From: Hedera helix
Taxonomy: Eukaryota; Streptophyta; Magnoliopsida; Apiales; Araliaceae
Assembly: GCA_947179155.2 (NCBI GenBank)
Contig: OX359281.1
Span: forward strand, 41,947,467-42,011,466
DNA: 64,000 nucleotides
Reading direction: 5' to 3'
Position 1 is the stretch's first letter. The number at the start of each line of letters is the position of its first letter. Of this stretch, positions 27,401-36,336 are shown one piece after another. The notes beneath the pieces were generated by a model. That model made no database searches and was not told where the DNA came from. It worked only from the letters and a program-made list of their open reading frames with translations. A program made the translations under genes and the position numbers.

Positions 27401-27770
27401 AGGATGCGTTAGACCGGGCGCAGCCAACCCAATTTTGTTCTTGGTTTCATTTTGCATTTGGTCTGTCTGATTGATTTTGTATTGTATAAATTTTATTAAC
27501 CAAACTTGTCTGCACAAGCAGGGCCCTGCAATGGAACCCTTTCAGCATGATCCTCATAAAGAGAAGCTCTATGCTGATTTTCTTCGAATGGGCATGATTG
27601 ACGGCTTGGACAATGCAACCGTTGAAGAAGAGATGGAAGCTGCTCTCCAGGAGTATGAACAAATTAGTGCTGATCTCGGGATTCTCCCAAGGTCATGTAA
27701 AGCTTCAGCTTTGGACCCATCCCAATTGACAAGATGGATCATTGGAGAGGAGAGAGTTCACAAGGTTTGA
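1871..27770 (+). CDS. SAC2-5-like: SAC-domain phosphoinositide phosphatase, complete 16-exon gene
   Basis: Removes phosphate from phosphoinositides. The plant SAC2-SAC5 group acts on PI(3,5)P2 at the vacuole membrane; that location is inferred from family knowledge. Exons: 1871-1984, 2075-2279, 2956-3121, 4028-4250, 4871-4947, 6833-7017, 7147-7244, 10917-11050, 11130-11264, 19289-19673, 19788-19909, 20319-20429, 20840-21037, 23142-23333, 25827-25938, 27522-27770. All introns are GT-AG, the phases fit throughout, and the joined frame has no stop, giving 901 aa. The N-terminal SAC region includes LEKFILYETRARFYLIG. The catalytic CX5R motif is in exon 10 (RTNCIDCLDRTN, Cys about residue 507, Arg about 513), so the enzyme should be active. 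The C-terminal part has the plant-specific WYGGTLLGDQDEN stretch. The first in-frame ATG is at 1865; 1871 has the better context (ATGGC) and matches the usual MA start. Introns 5, 7, 9, 13 and 14 are swollen by transposons. Member identity within SAC1-SAC5 is not settled. Confidence 0.93.
5071..5094. repeat. (AT)n microsatellite
   Basis: Uninterrupted AT dinucleotides within SAC intron 5. Confidence 0.9.
6186..6605. mobile_element. Solo LTR with 5-bp TSD
   Basis: Begins TGATGCGGAAAGG and ends GTCCTACATCA, so it has the TG...CA ends of an LTR. It is flanked by identical 5-bp repeats GGGCT (6181-6185 and 6606-6610). A TATA-like ATTATAAATAGG lies at about 6456. No internal retrotransposon region is present, so recombination between two LTRs probably removed it. 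A truncated relative begins at 7680. Confidence 0.85.
7680..7930. mobile_element. Truncated LTR related to the 6186-6605 solo LTR
   Basis: Starts TGATGCGGAACGGAAGAAG and shares the TTTATTATTAATTTTGTATTG block and the repeated GATTTTAATTAGGAG words with the solo LTR in intron 5. The right half, with the TATA-like site and CATCA end, is missing. AGTGG occurs on both sides (7675-7679 and 7931-7935), but without a CA end that may be chance. Confidence 0.5.
9804..9828. repeat. (CT)n microsatellite
   Basis: Uninterrupted CT dinucleotides in SAC intron 7. Confidence 0.9.
10637..10658. repeat. (AT)n microsatellite
   Basis: Uninterrupted AT dinucleotides about 260 bp before SAC exon 8. Confidence 0.9.
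11917..12370 (+). pseudogene. LINE (L1-type) reverse transcriptase C-terminal fragment
   Basis: The frame at 11917-12174 contains RIWKVDVLKKIAFSLVRR, then the Cys/His cluster CSMCKMDWKSIDHWLLHC. That is the zf-RVT zinc-binding module found at the end of plant L1 reverse transcriptases. After 12174 the frame is broken, but matching pieces continue to about 12370. No reverse transcriptase core is present. A 5'-truncated, decayed LINE copy on the same strand as SAC. Confidence 0.7.
12427..12873. repeat. 226-bp tandem duplication
   Basis: Two near-identical copies start at 12427 and 12653, each with GATCCCTTTGAGAGGGC and, later, GTGTCTAGTTTAATTCGG. The first copy has a longer GTGTGTGT run. The unit includes part of an old LTR-like sequence that also appears at 17100-17310. 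Confidence 0.85.
12939..13856. mobile_element. Non-autonomous hAT element
   Basis: Ends CATACTTGTCAAGTCG and, inverted on the right, CATAGTTGTTAAGGCG form terminal inverted repeats. They are flanked by GTTCTAAT (12931-12938) and GTTCTAGT (13857-13864), an 8-bp TSD with one mismatch. Subterminal GCCTAGGCG-type words are abundant. No transposase frame is seen in the 918 bp; the middle is AT-rich and carries an (AC)n(AT)n tract. Confidence 0.75.
13754..13789. repeat. (AC)n(AT)n microsatellite
   Basis: AC dinucleotides followed by AT dinucleotides inside the hAT element. Confidence 0.9.
14003..14375 (-). repeat. 3' LTR of gypsy-type element
   Basis: 373 bp, TGGTGGGGACTGGG to GTCCTACATCA on the + strand. 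It is collinear with the 16008-16342 copy but clearly diverged, with several indels, so the insertion is old. Confidence 0.88.
14594..14869 (-). pseudogene. Retrotransposon aspartic protease remnant
   Basis: The frame reads SLIIDFESYTNVV, then KCLVTYSIGQ, then CHILLGRP, the order of Ty3/gypsy retropepsins. The usual D-S/G-G around the catalytic Asp is changed to DFES, so activity is unlikely. The frame continues with breaks toward the 3' LTR (14518-14294). No gag N-terminus precedes it. Confidence 0.7.
15868..15926 (-). pseudogene. gag zinc-knuckle remnant
   Basis: Reads YGTCGGRGHFSSQCP on the - strand. This matches a CX2CX4HX4C nucleocapsid knuckle in which the first Cys is Tyr. It directly abuts the tRNA-like segment, so the N-terminal gag region that should lie between primer site and knuckle is missing. 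Confidence 0.65.
15927..16002 (+). pseudogene. Initiator tRNA-Met copy next to the LTR
   Basis: The 76-nt segment aligns end to end with plant initiator tRNA-Met, including GCGCAG, GTGGTGG, anticodon-loop CATAACCCACAGGTCC and the 3' part GATACCA. There are about 10 differences over the last 66 positions, mostly C-to-T or G-to-A. The 5' strand of the acceptor stem is poorly kept (ATGAATA against CTTTGAT), so it is not a working tRNA gene. Its 3' CCA points at the LTR six bases away. That is the arrangement of primer tRNA joined to minus-strand cDNA. The last 12 nt (15991-16002) are the primer-binding site itself. Confidence 0.8.
16008..16342 (-). repeat. 5' LTR of gypsy-type element
   Basis: 335 bp, TGGTGGGGACTGGG to GTCCTGCATCA on the + strand. 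The primer-binding site sits five A residues beyond its left end. Confidence 0.88.
17100..17310. repeat. Old LTR-like repeat, copy 2
   Basis: Collinear with 12740-12938 plus 13857-13910 (TCTGGATTCTAACG, TAGTATAAGGTCG, GATACTAGGGTTATTTCC). Same orientation as copy 1, so it could be the partner LTR of an old element, or an independent copy. Confidence 0.45.
18324..18769. mobile_element. MITE-like inverted repeat
   Basis: GTAATT followed by a TTATAATTAGTTTTA block at the left recurs inverted at the right end. Target-site duplications are not visible. It contains two 46-bp tandem copies (18511-18602). Confidence 0.35.
18511..18602. repeat. 46-bp tandem repeat, two copies
   Basis: TGGAATTAGTAAAATAAATA starts at 18511 and again at 18557; the copies differ by about two bases. 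Confidence 0.85.
21038..23141. other. SAC intron 13
   Basis: 2.1-kb intron between exons ending GATGCAGC and starting TGAAATTCAG. No transposon boundary or gene is recognised; the antisense open frame at 21369-21728 has no family resemblance. Confidence 0.5.
24134..24362. mobile_element. hAT-like MITE with 8-bp TSD
   Basis: Terminal inverted repeats CTATGTTACACG and (right, inverted) CTAAGTTACACG are flanked by identical TTTTTAAT (24126-24133 and 24363-24370). The 229-bp element lies in SAC intron 14. No coding capacity. Confidence 0.7.
24424..24483. repeat. (CT)n(AT)n microsatellite
   Basis: CT dinucleotides followed by AT dinucleotides in SAC intron 14. Confidence 0.9.
24658..24900. mobile_element. 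Stowaway-type (Tc1/mariner) MITE
   Basis: Left end TTCCCTCCATTCCAAAATATA mirrors right end TTATATTTTGGAATTGAGAGAG, between TA dinucleotides (24656-24657 and 24901-24902). A degenerate relative lies at about 35550-35785. Confidence 0.75.
25708..25785. mobile_element. Very short Stowaway-type MITE
   Basis: 78-bp near-perfect hairpin with CTCCCTCCATTTC at the left, GGAAGGAG at the right, and TTTGTAAAAATACAAA at the tip. TA flanks both sides. It ends only about 40 bp before SAC exon 15. Confidence 0.7.
25939..27521. other. SAC intron 15
   Basis: 1.6-kb last intron. Nothing beyond dispersed-repeat-like text at about 26690-27020 could be recognised. Confidence 0.45.
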
Positions 27771-27871
27771 GAGCCATCCTCTTCTGGTGGTAACCTGAAT
27801 GCCCATTTTGTGAATATGTTATTTTTGTCCTCCTTGTAGTGTATGTACTTGTAGATTGCATAATACTGATC

Positions 27872-27981
27872 ATAGTTTTAATAGATCTAAACTGGTCAGT
27901 TATACAGATAAATAACATAGTTTTAATAGATCTAAGCTGGTCAGTTATACAGATAAATAACTTAGTTTTATTAAATCTAAG
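27872..27981. repeat. 45-bp minisatellite
   Basis: About 2.4 copies of a 45-bp unit (TAGTTTTAATAGATCTAA...CAGATAAATAAC), starting at 27872, 27917 and 27962. It lies 100 bp beyond the SAC stop, possibly in the 3' UTR. Confidence 0.85.
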
Positions 27982-28869
27982 GAAAATATTCTTCCACAGG
28001 GCATGTTTCGATGTTGAAACTCACATCTTTTTTGTACAGAACTGTCCACGTAATGGAACTGACGTTATAATCTTTCCGTTTGTGTCTACTGAATGATTTA
28101 CTTACAATTCGATTTAATATTAATTGTAAAGGCATGCATTCTAAATCTTGCGAGAATTGTTGGAAGGCATATAGTATGATTACTCTAATGTTAACGCCAG
28201 TACGCTTTTTATATTTAATGGTTGTGAATAAATAGAATAGTGATAAACTCGATGTGGGACATATGACGCTATACAATATAGATTCTAGTAAATTTATTGT
28301 ATGTGCAAGAATTCGGTGTTGCCCTCGTGAAATGTCACTCATGAAATACCGTAGCAGTACTAATGTACAGAGCTGCTTTCTAATCCAACCGAAGTTGAAT
28401 AGGTATGAATATGTTAAACCATGGAGCTGTCAATAAAAACTTATGCCATATCTACTCAAAAGATACACTAGTCATTGCCTGATACCACATTGGGTTTTGA
28501 CACAACATTTTTCTTTGTAGGATCAGAAAATCTGATGCTTTCACCTGAGGGTTATTTAATAGCTGGTGGGGCGAGCAATTACAGAATTTGGATGACAATT
28601 AATAGACTACAGAATTTGGACAAAGTAATGGACAAGGGAGAGAACATAAGTGAGCTCTGTATGACATTCCAGTGGTAGAACCCTTTAATGGGTAATGTGT
28701 AGTGTGTGTGGTTAGGGGATTATAAGGGTGGGCCTTGTAGAGACCAAAGTCTTAGGAAACATTAATCTTGTAAAGACTAAATATAGAAGTTAAGAGAGCT
28801 GTAGAGGTAGTATCAACTTACCAGAGAGGGTAACTCTCAACTTGGGAGGTTTGGAGTGAGAAAGGTGTG

Positions 28870-29941
28870 CGAAGAAATGAAAATAAAGGGGGTATTTATA
28901 GGCTAGGGGGAGATGTCCCCCATGTGCCTTAAATGGCTTACATCACGCGTGTCACTTATAAATTGTGACTTACAAATTTTACCAAATGTTGAAACTCGAA
29001 TTGTCCTAGTTCTGTAATCGCCAAGTTGATTTCCTCACCAAATCTCAATACCGAAATGTTTATTTGGCTCTCTGCCAAAAACCGAATAGGCACCCTATTC
29101 ATTCAGTTGAGTGAATTCCTGTGTCGGTTTTTAAATGTCAAATCTACAAAATGTTGTGTAAAGTTTGAAAATAGTCCTACAATCAACCTTAGGTGTGTTT
29201 GACCCTAGGGTTGGACTCTATAGCTCAACACTTGCGATTTGCTTCAGTATTGTATGTTTGTTCTTAATTTGTTGCTACCAACTGAAAGGCCTTTCAGGCC
29301 AAACAAAATTCTCTACTTTTAAATATGGAATCTTTGGATCCAAGGGATGGAATGTTTGGACCATAAGATCTCAAAACTTAGACATAGTGTTGATCCAAGT
29401 CGCGCCCGAAGAAATGAAAATAAAGGGGGTATTTATAGGCTAGGGGAGGTGTCCCCCATGTGCCTTAAATGGCTTACATCACACGTCACTTACAAATTGT
29501 GACTTACAAATTTTACCAAATGTTGAAACTCGGATTGTCCTATTTCTGTAATCGCCGAGTTGATTTCTTCACCAAATCTCAATATCGAAATGCCTCTTTG
29601 GTCCTCTACCAAAAGCCGAATAGGCACCCTATTCATTCAATTAAGTGAATTCCTGTGTCGATTTTCAAATGTCAAATCTGAAAAATATTGTGTAAAGTTG
29701 AAAAATAGTCCTACAATCGACCTTAGGGGTGGTCGACCCTAGGTTTGGACCCTATAGCTTAAACTTGCGATTTGCTTCAGTATTGCCTGTTTGTTCTAAA
29801 TTTGTTGCTACCGATTGAAAGGCCTTTCAGGCCAAACAAAATTCTCTACTATTAAATTCTGGCATCTTTGGATCCTAGGGATGGAATGTTTGGACCATAG
29901 GATCTCGAAACTTAGACATAGTGTTGATCCAAGTCACGCCC
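28870..29941. repeat. 537-bp tandem direct duplication
   Basis: Two copies, 28870-29406 and 29407-29941, both opening with CGAAGAAATGAAAATAAAGG and closing with GTGTTGATCCAAGTC. A TATA-like GTATTTATAGGC is near the start of each, as in an LTR. Differences are scattered single bases and small indels. No TG...CA borders or TSD found. Confidence 0.85.
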
Positions 29942-30663
29942 ATGGATCATGGGCATCCACTTAGTATGGATATTGAAAAATTCAATTAGGATTAGTAGAG
30001 TCTTATATTACTCGGAAGTATTCAAATATTACTTAATATGGTCGTAACTCGTTATGTGATAGGTCTCCTTGTTTAGTTAGTTGTAGGCTTATCCTATAAC
30101 TTTTGGGATTTGTTATTAAATATTTGGATTTTTGTAGATTGCAGGACTAAGAAAAATTACGTATATTTTTTCAATACAGTTTTCTCTCTCACCTTATATT
30201 CTCTAGTATTTTCAAGCTTCCATCAATAACTTGGGTCTATTTGGTGTGTAATCCTTAAATTAGTTCATATGATTGCTTGTAACAACTATGTACAACAACA
30301 AAGGTTTTATACATGGGATCGTTGTTGATGCTTCGTAGGATTGCTAATAAATTGAGCATGTTCCGATTTAGTATTTGTAACACCTTTGTCGGTGTTGTCC
30401 CGTTAACTATTTACTTGTTTGTTCTGCTTCTATGTTTTGAAACTATTTGAAAACTAGTTAAGATTTGAAGAGATGAACCTTAGGGGCTGGACCATACAGG
30501 AGAGCTAGACTGTAGGGTCTTATTCTTCATTAGCCTCTGTTTGATCGTTTTGGTTCGTATCTACTTCCAAATGACTAAACGATCGAAAATTTGATAGTGT
30601 GTGAGATTTGACCCCCCCCCCTTAGAGAGCTGAATTCTAGGGGTTGTACTTTTTGATTTATAC

Positions 30664-30665
<2 letters not shown>

Positions 30666-30705
<40 letters not shown>
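30666..30705. repeat. Poly-C tract (40 C)
   Basis: Forty consecutive C on the + strand, with a shorter run of C at about 30611-30620. Both lie in otherwise AT-rich spacer DNA. Confidence 0.9.
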
Positions 30706-30706
<1 letters not shown>

Positions 30707-33159
30707 CGTTTAATCTTTGGATGGATGAAATGGGGCTAAAATGGCTAATTATGGAGGATATGGACATGAGGTTACATCTACTTGCAAAAATCCGTTATTT
30801 AATCTAATAGTCCATGTTTTGTCATTTTTAAGGTCATTCGATATTGGATTATAATTCAAATAGAAAAATGGTATTATATAATCTGCTTTTGAGGTATCAA
30901 ATGTCTTTAAAAATGATAACAAATTATTTGTGATGGACAGATAAATTAGTATGTAATTTTGTTAAATTAATACAAATAATCATATTTCATCTATTATTTT
31001 TACAAATAAGAGTAGTCTAAAGGCATTCCTCTATACTTGGTCTTAGTTTGATCTTGAATTATTCTGGATGCTTCCACTCTGTTTTGTTTGGTTCTAACTC
31101 AATATGACCCTAGAAGTTGAACCCTAAGAGCCTCCCACAATTATCTTTCAATTCCTTTACGTATATTGATGTTAATTATGTTATAAACTTTTACCATACG
31201 TACATATCTTCAAAACCAATTACTCCCTCCGTTAAAAAAACCCTCTTATTTTAGCCTAGCTTCTATTTTTACTAGTTGTTAGGAAAATTCTTTTTTTCTT
31301 GGCCGCTTGTAGAAATTTTACGGGTCGCTATTTTTATTAATAGTCAGACTCATGTTTTATTTATTTTTTGGTCCTTAAATCTTCGATTGGACGACAAAAT
31401 ATCTGTTTTGTTGAATACTATTTATAACAAATTTTTGCTATTACCAAAATAAATGAGACTCAAATCATAATTTGTTAAAGACTGTTATCATGGTTGGTGT
31501 ATTTGGTGGAATGGTTTTGTCGTTATGCAATTGGAAATATACTAAAAAAGTTTGCCCGGTTAATGTAAGGGAGAACCCGGTTGAAAATATCAATCTCATA
31601 CCTGACAATTAATGAAGATTTCGGATCATAAGTACAATAAATAATTGTTGCGATTACAAGTGTACAACCTATATACAAACACTATCATTCCAAGCATTGA
31701 ATAGTTGAAAACAAAGTGTTTAAAAACTTGTGTATATATATTACTTTTTTCTCTGCGTATATGATTGTGGATGCATAATTTATGCACGTAGACTTAGTCT
31801 TATTCTTTTTAAAGGTGTTTAAATTTGATATTTTAATAGTGTATATACGAGTAATGTTAAAATTATAATATATAATTAAAATAAGAATAATTTTGTTCAA
31901 TACAAATACTTTATTAATAATATTTTATAATAATAATATTGTTCATGTTTTATCGACATTGCATTAAACTTTAACTCGTCTCAAATTTAAATATTATATT
32001 TTAAAATATTTATAATATAATATAATACATTTCACACTCATATTTCAAAATATGACTGAAATGTGTTAAAATCTTTGTCGTGACATTCTTAAAAAAATTG
32101 AAAATTACGTTTGACAAATTAAATAAATATTAGATAAGATAGAAAAAAATTCCATTTAAATTTTATTATGTTTTCAATTAACACTCAAATTTTAAAGGTA
32201 TATGTAGAAGACAACAAAAGTTGTTATAGTTGTAAACAAAATTAACTATTGCGAATAAATTTAATTTGGTTCGACTTGTGACTTGTTTAATTAAAATTAT
32301 GTTCTTTAAACTTGATTAATTATGTATATAATATATATTGCCATATCAATTTATAACTCTCATAAACTCACTGCATGATTATATAACAAGCAGAAGTTCA
32401 AAAGAACTTTAAATTGTGAAATAGTAAATGAAATTTAAAAGTGAACTTATTAAACCTCGAGCTTATTTACGAAGCACGAAGAATTCAAATAAGAGAATTT
32501 AGGTTTTTAAAGCTCTATTGGGGTTAACTTGTTCAAGCTAAACAAGTCTAAACTCGACTCCACTTGTTTACGGTTTCAAAATTTTGTATATTTACTTTTG
32601 AATTTTGTACATTTTTTTAGCTCAACCAATGCCTGTTCCTTAATTACGAATGGCTAGATGCGTCATTGTTTCAGATATCAGTATCGAACCGGTGACATTA
32701 TAGATAAATAAAAAATATGTTATTAATAAGTAATAAATTTTTAAAACATCTCTTTGGTAAACTAAAATATAATATTTGTAAACATTAAGTAGATATATTA
32801 ATAAAATTTTAATACAAGTTTAGTAAATATTTTAAATAATAAACAAAAAAAGCTACGTGTTTTAAAATTAGTAACGTTTAATGGGTATAGACAGATGCAT
32901 TCAAAATTTCAAAACATTGAACTCATTATTATAAAATCTATTAATATATTCAAAGGGAAATGATGTTATCAAATAAATATATAATTAACTATATTTTTAA
33001 AATTGTTTAAATAATAATTATTATTTTAATAATATTATTTTTTTCTTACCATATCAACTGTCTAAACTGAAGTCCTCTGGATCTATTTAATTAGTCATAA
33101 TATTCGATCATCAAAATAAATTCAAAATAAAAATAATGGAAAGAAGAGCTATGTAGAGT

Positions 33160-33370
33160 TGGGGGTGTTCATTCGGTTCGAACTGGTACTAAACCGAACC
33201 GATATTGAAATTATCTAAATTTTCATATCGGAATCGGTTGGACAGGTTCGGTTCCGATTTTACCGATAATTATTAGTATTATTAATTATTTATTAATAAT
33301 AAAATAATAAAATCGATACATACCACACGCAAAAATAGTAAATCAGAATCAGTACCGAACCTATATTGAA
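33160..33370. mobile_element. Truncated hAT MITE
   Basis: Starts TGGGGGTGTTCATTCGGTTCG and carries ACCGAACCGAT-type subterminal words like the complete element at 38294-38681. No matching right terminus before the 130-bp repeat begins. Confidence 0.5.
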
Positions 33371-33428
33371 CTGTGTCTTTGTTTAATTGTTTAATTATCT
33401 ATATTAATTGTTTAACCATGTGTAGTTT

Positions 33429-33558
33429 TGAATAAAGTTATATCTTTTTGTGTCTTTGTTTTTTAATAATTTCAGTTGTTAATAATAAACAGTTTTCATG
33501 TTCTTTATTAATTACATAAATTTTTTCAATAGTTTTTACATTATAATCTGACTTAAAT
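33429..33558. repeat. 130-bp direct repeat, copy 1
   Basis: By eye identical, base for base, to 33750-33879 (TGAATAAAGTTATATCTT to GACTTAAAT). The offset is 321 bp. Confidence 0.92.
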
Positions 33559-33749
33559 GCAAGGTCAACAAGACTTAAAATAAAGACCGAATAAGAATCA
33601 AAATGGACAGGTCCATTATGAAGACTTTACTCTATAATATCTAAAATGCTAGGTATATAATTTAGATACCTTGCATTTCTAAGACACAAAAATATACTTT
33701 AATTCTTTTAATGCTTAAAGGTTTAACAACGACTTGGATTAACCCTAAA

Positions 33750-33879
33750 TGAATAAAGTTATATCTTTTTGTGTCTTTGTTTTTTAATAATTTCAGTTGT
33801 TAATAATAAACAGTTTTCATGTTCTTTATTAATTACATAAATTTTTTCAATAGTTTTTACATTATAATCTGACTTAAAT
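33750..33879. repeat. 130-bp direct repeat, copy 2
   Basis: Second identical copy. On the - strand it contains the last 40 or so codons and the stop of the open frame at 34139-33759. Confidence 0.92.
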
Positions 33880-34139
33880 TTATCTGTAAATGTTGATTGA
33901 TAAATTTCTTTTGGAATTTTTTTTGGTATATTCCAATTACTAACATCTCGACTAATGTTCTCATAATTATGTTTTTCTTCATTAACTATGTCTGAGACAG
34001 AGGAGAAGGTTGACCTTGAACCGACTGATGAATTAAACTTAAATAATCTGCTCAATTTAATTTGTTTTAATTTTATTTTTCTAACGCCTTTGACAATCCT
34101 TTTAAATGCATACCACCCTCTTACCATAAGTAAATTCAT
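33759..34139 (-). pseudogene. Possible endogenous pararetrovirus movement-protein fragment
   Basis: A 126-codon frame in very AT-rich DNA. The spacing of Trp-Pro, Phe/Tyr and a VKT-E-KIYV-like stretch near the C-terminal end resembles the start of the movement-protein region in endogenous caulimovirid sequences of plants. Only this part is present. It begins just after a TAG and stops at a TAA before the conserved core. No reverse transcriptase, coat or protease region was found nearby. An old, non-functional relic is the likely reading. The family call is from remembered pattern only; a random AT-rich frame remains possible. Confidence 0.4.
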
Positions 34140-35549
34140 ACTTATAGTCTAAGATTCTTTTAACAAAAATTGCTCAAACTTAGAAGACTTACAACGGCTC
34201 TATAAGACTAATGGCGACCTAAGTGATTTATGGGTGATAAGTGACTTAAGTATAGAGCAAATGACCGAGAGAATAAAATAGAACAAAGTTAAATGAATCT
34301 CTAACTTTTAGGGTGGATTAAACATAACTTTAGGCGTTACTAACAAATTCACCATCTTCCTCCCATTATATGTTTTTGATAAAGAATTTTAATGTCTCTT
34401 CTTCGTAATAAGAAAAGTTTTTACTTTTAAATTTTATCATCGTACAATAATTCACATTTTATTCTTTCGAGAAAATTAATAAGAACTCAAAAAAAAAATG
34501 AACTTATAAATTAGAGATATATAATTGTACATAATATAAAAGAATGCAATTATTTAATACAACTCCTAATATTTTTTTTGGTTTCTTTTTTTTTTAAATC
34601 ACAGTCTCACATCATAGCGTGTGAGAATACTTTAATGTGTATATAAAAATTAAAGTTTCTGTCAGTAGTAATATTTTCAGTCATGATTTTTTAGATGAAC
34701 TTATGGTGGGCTTAGATGATCAAAAAAATATTATTAAGACAATGCATTTAGTCTTATTATGCTATAATTTTATTTTGACTTAGGATTTAATCCAAATTAT
34801 TACACTTTTTCTACTATTAATATGACATTAAAATAACACTCCAATCAACTATATAATTAAAAGTATAAACATGGTTTTACCCTTTTTTAATTTCACAATT
34901 TTTTTGTTCAACCTTTTACTTTACTATTTAAAGTAGTATAAGTGTTATCCAAATTTGTAACAATTAAATGCTATCTAAATTTATAAAGTATTCAAAAAGA
35001 ACCATAACCTAATAAAGAAAACGGAAGTTATTTTTTATATTTCTAATAGAATTTTTTTTTTTTTTTTTATTCTACAAATTATATTACAAGCTATTTTATC
35101 ATAATTTTATATAAAATAATAGATCGTAATAAATTTTACGTAAGATAATTCTATTATTATAAGTTTATTGAAATATTATGGATATTATATATTAAATATT
35201 GAAATATTTAAGGGATTACATATTTTTTTTTTCACAAAAATCGAAAGGTTGTTGTCACTTAAATATAATGAAATCGAATAATAACAACACATATTTATTA
35301 CATATAATCGAATTATAACGATAATAAATATTATATATTAAGTTAAACTAAGAATTTTCTTGTTTTATATGTGTGCTTTTTTTGTTTAACCTGAAATTAA
35401 GTTAGATATTGAAAATCGCTCATAACTTAATAAAATTTCATACAAACTTAATAAAATTAAAATAATTATTTTATCATAATATAACTAAATAAATATGTAT
35501 TCCATTTAAATGTCTAGGTTAATAATTGATCGAAAAAATTTAAAACATA

Positions 35550-35785
35550 CTCTCTTCACTCTAAATTATTTGATCATTGTTGACTTTTAAAAGTTAATTT
35601 TATATACTTTCAAACTCAAAATCAAGATGATTCATTAAAAATTACGAGACAATAAAACTTACAATAAGTAATACTTTTATATAGTTTACAATATTCTTCA
35701 TTATATTGATTAAAATTTAATTTAATTTTGAATTTAAAATTTTCTTTATTTGATTTCAAAAAATCAACAACGATTAAATAATAAA
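35550..35785. mobile_element. Degenerate Stowaway-type MITE
   Basis: Shares ordered blocks (GATTCATTAAAAATTAC, AATAAAACTTACAAT, ATATAGTTTACAAT, TTTTGAATTTAAAAT) with the complete MITE at 24658-24900. The ends have decayed. Confidence 0.5.
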
Positions 35786-36336
35786 AAATAAAAAATATAT
35801 AATTCAATAATTTATTATTTAAATAAATATTTAATAGCTATTAATATCTTTTTAAAATCTTAATTAAATATTTATTTATTTAATAATATAATAAATTATT
35901 ATTCAAACTGCCCATGCTTCGCATAAAGTTGATGAGCCTGTGAAAGTAAAACGAATATAACATTAAAATGGCACTCGAATGAATTTATCCAAAATATGAG
36001 TATGAAAATTGCATAAAAATTAAAAATATAGTGATATATTCCTTTAGGTTTAATATTTATGAAAAAAAATAGATTTTACTATATCCTTCCATGAAAAAAA
36101 TAAATCTCACATATCCTTTCTATTTTCATTTTCCGCTGGAGTTTAATAAGTTTTTCACTGTTACTCGGAAATCAGAATCCACAACAGTCATACCTCGCTT
36201 TCATTTCAAGAAAAATCCAAATCACTCCAATTCCTGATCTCTCACTCTCTTCAAAATCCAATCATACACACAAATAACCAAAACCTGATTGGGGTTATTG
36301 GGAATTCCATAGATAGGGTTTCCTGCAAATGCTCCC

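Larger units (their letters stand above)
28437..36336. other. SAC-RanBPM intergenic spacer
   Basis: About 8 kb without an intact gene. It holds a 537-bp tandem duplication, a poly-C tract, a truncated hAT end, a decayed pararetrovirus-like fragment with a 130-bp direct repeat, and a degenerate Stowaway MITE. The part from about 30,800 on is strongly AT-rich. Confidence 0.6.

Noticed and set aside
27217..27474. 85-codon frame before SAC exon 16
   Set aside because: Lies wholly in intron 15. SAC exons 15 and 16 join in phase without it, and no known domain is seen.
30561..30767. Poly-Gly frame on the - strand
   Set aside because: Produced only by the C/G homopolymer runs.
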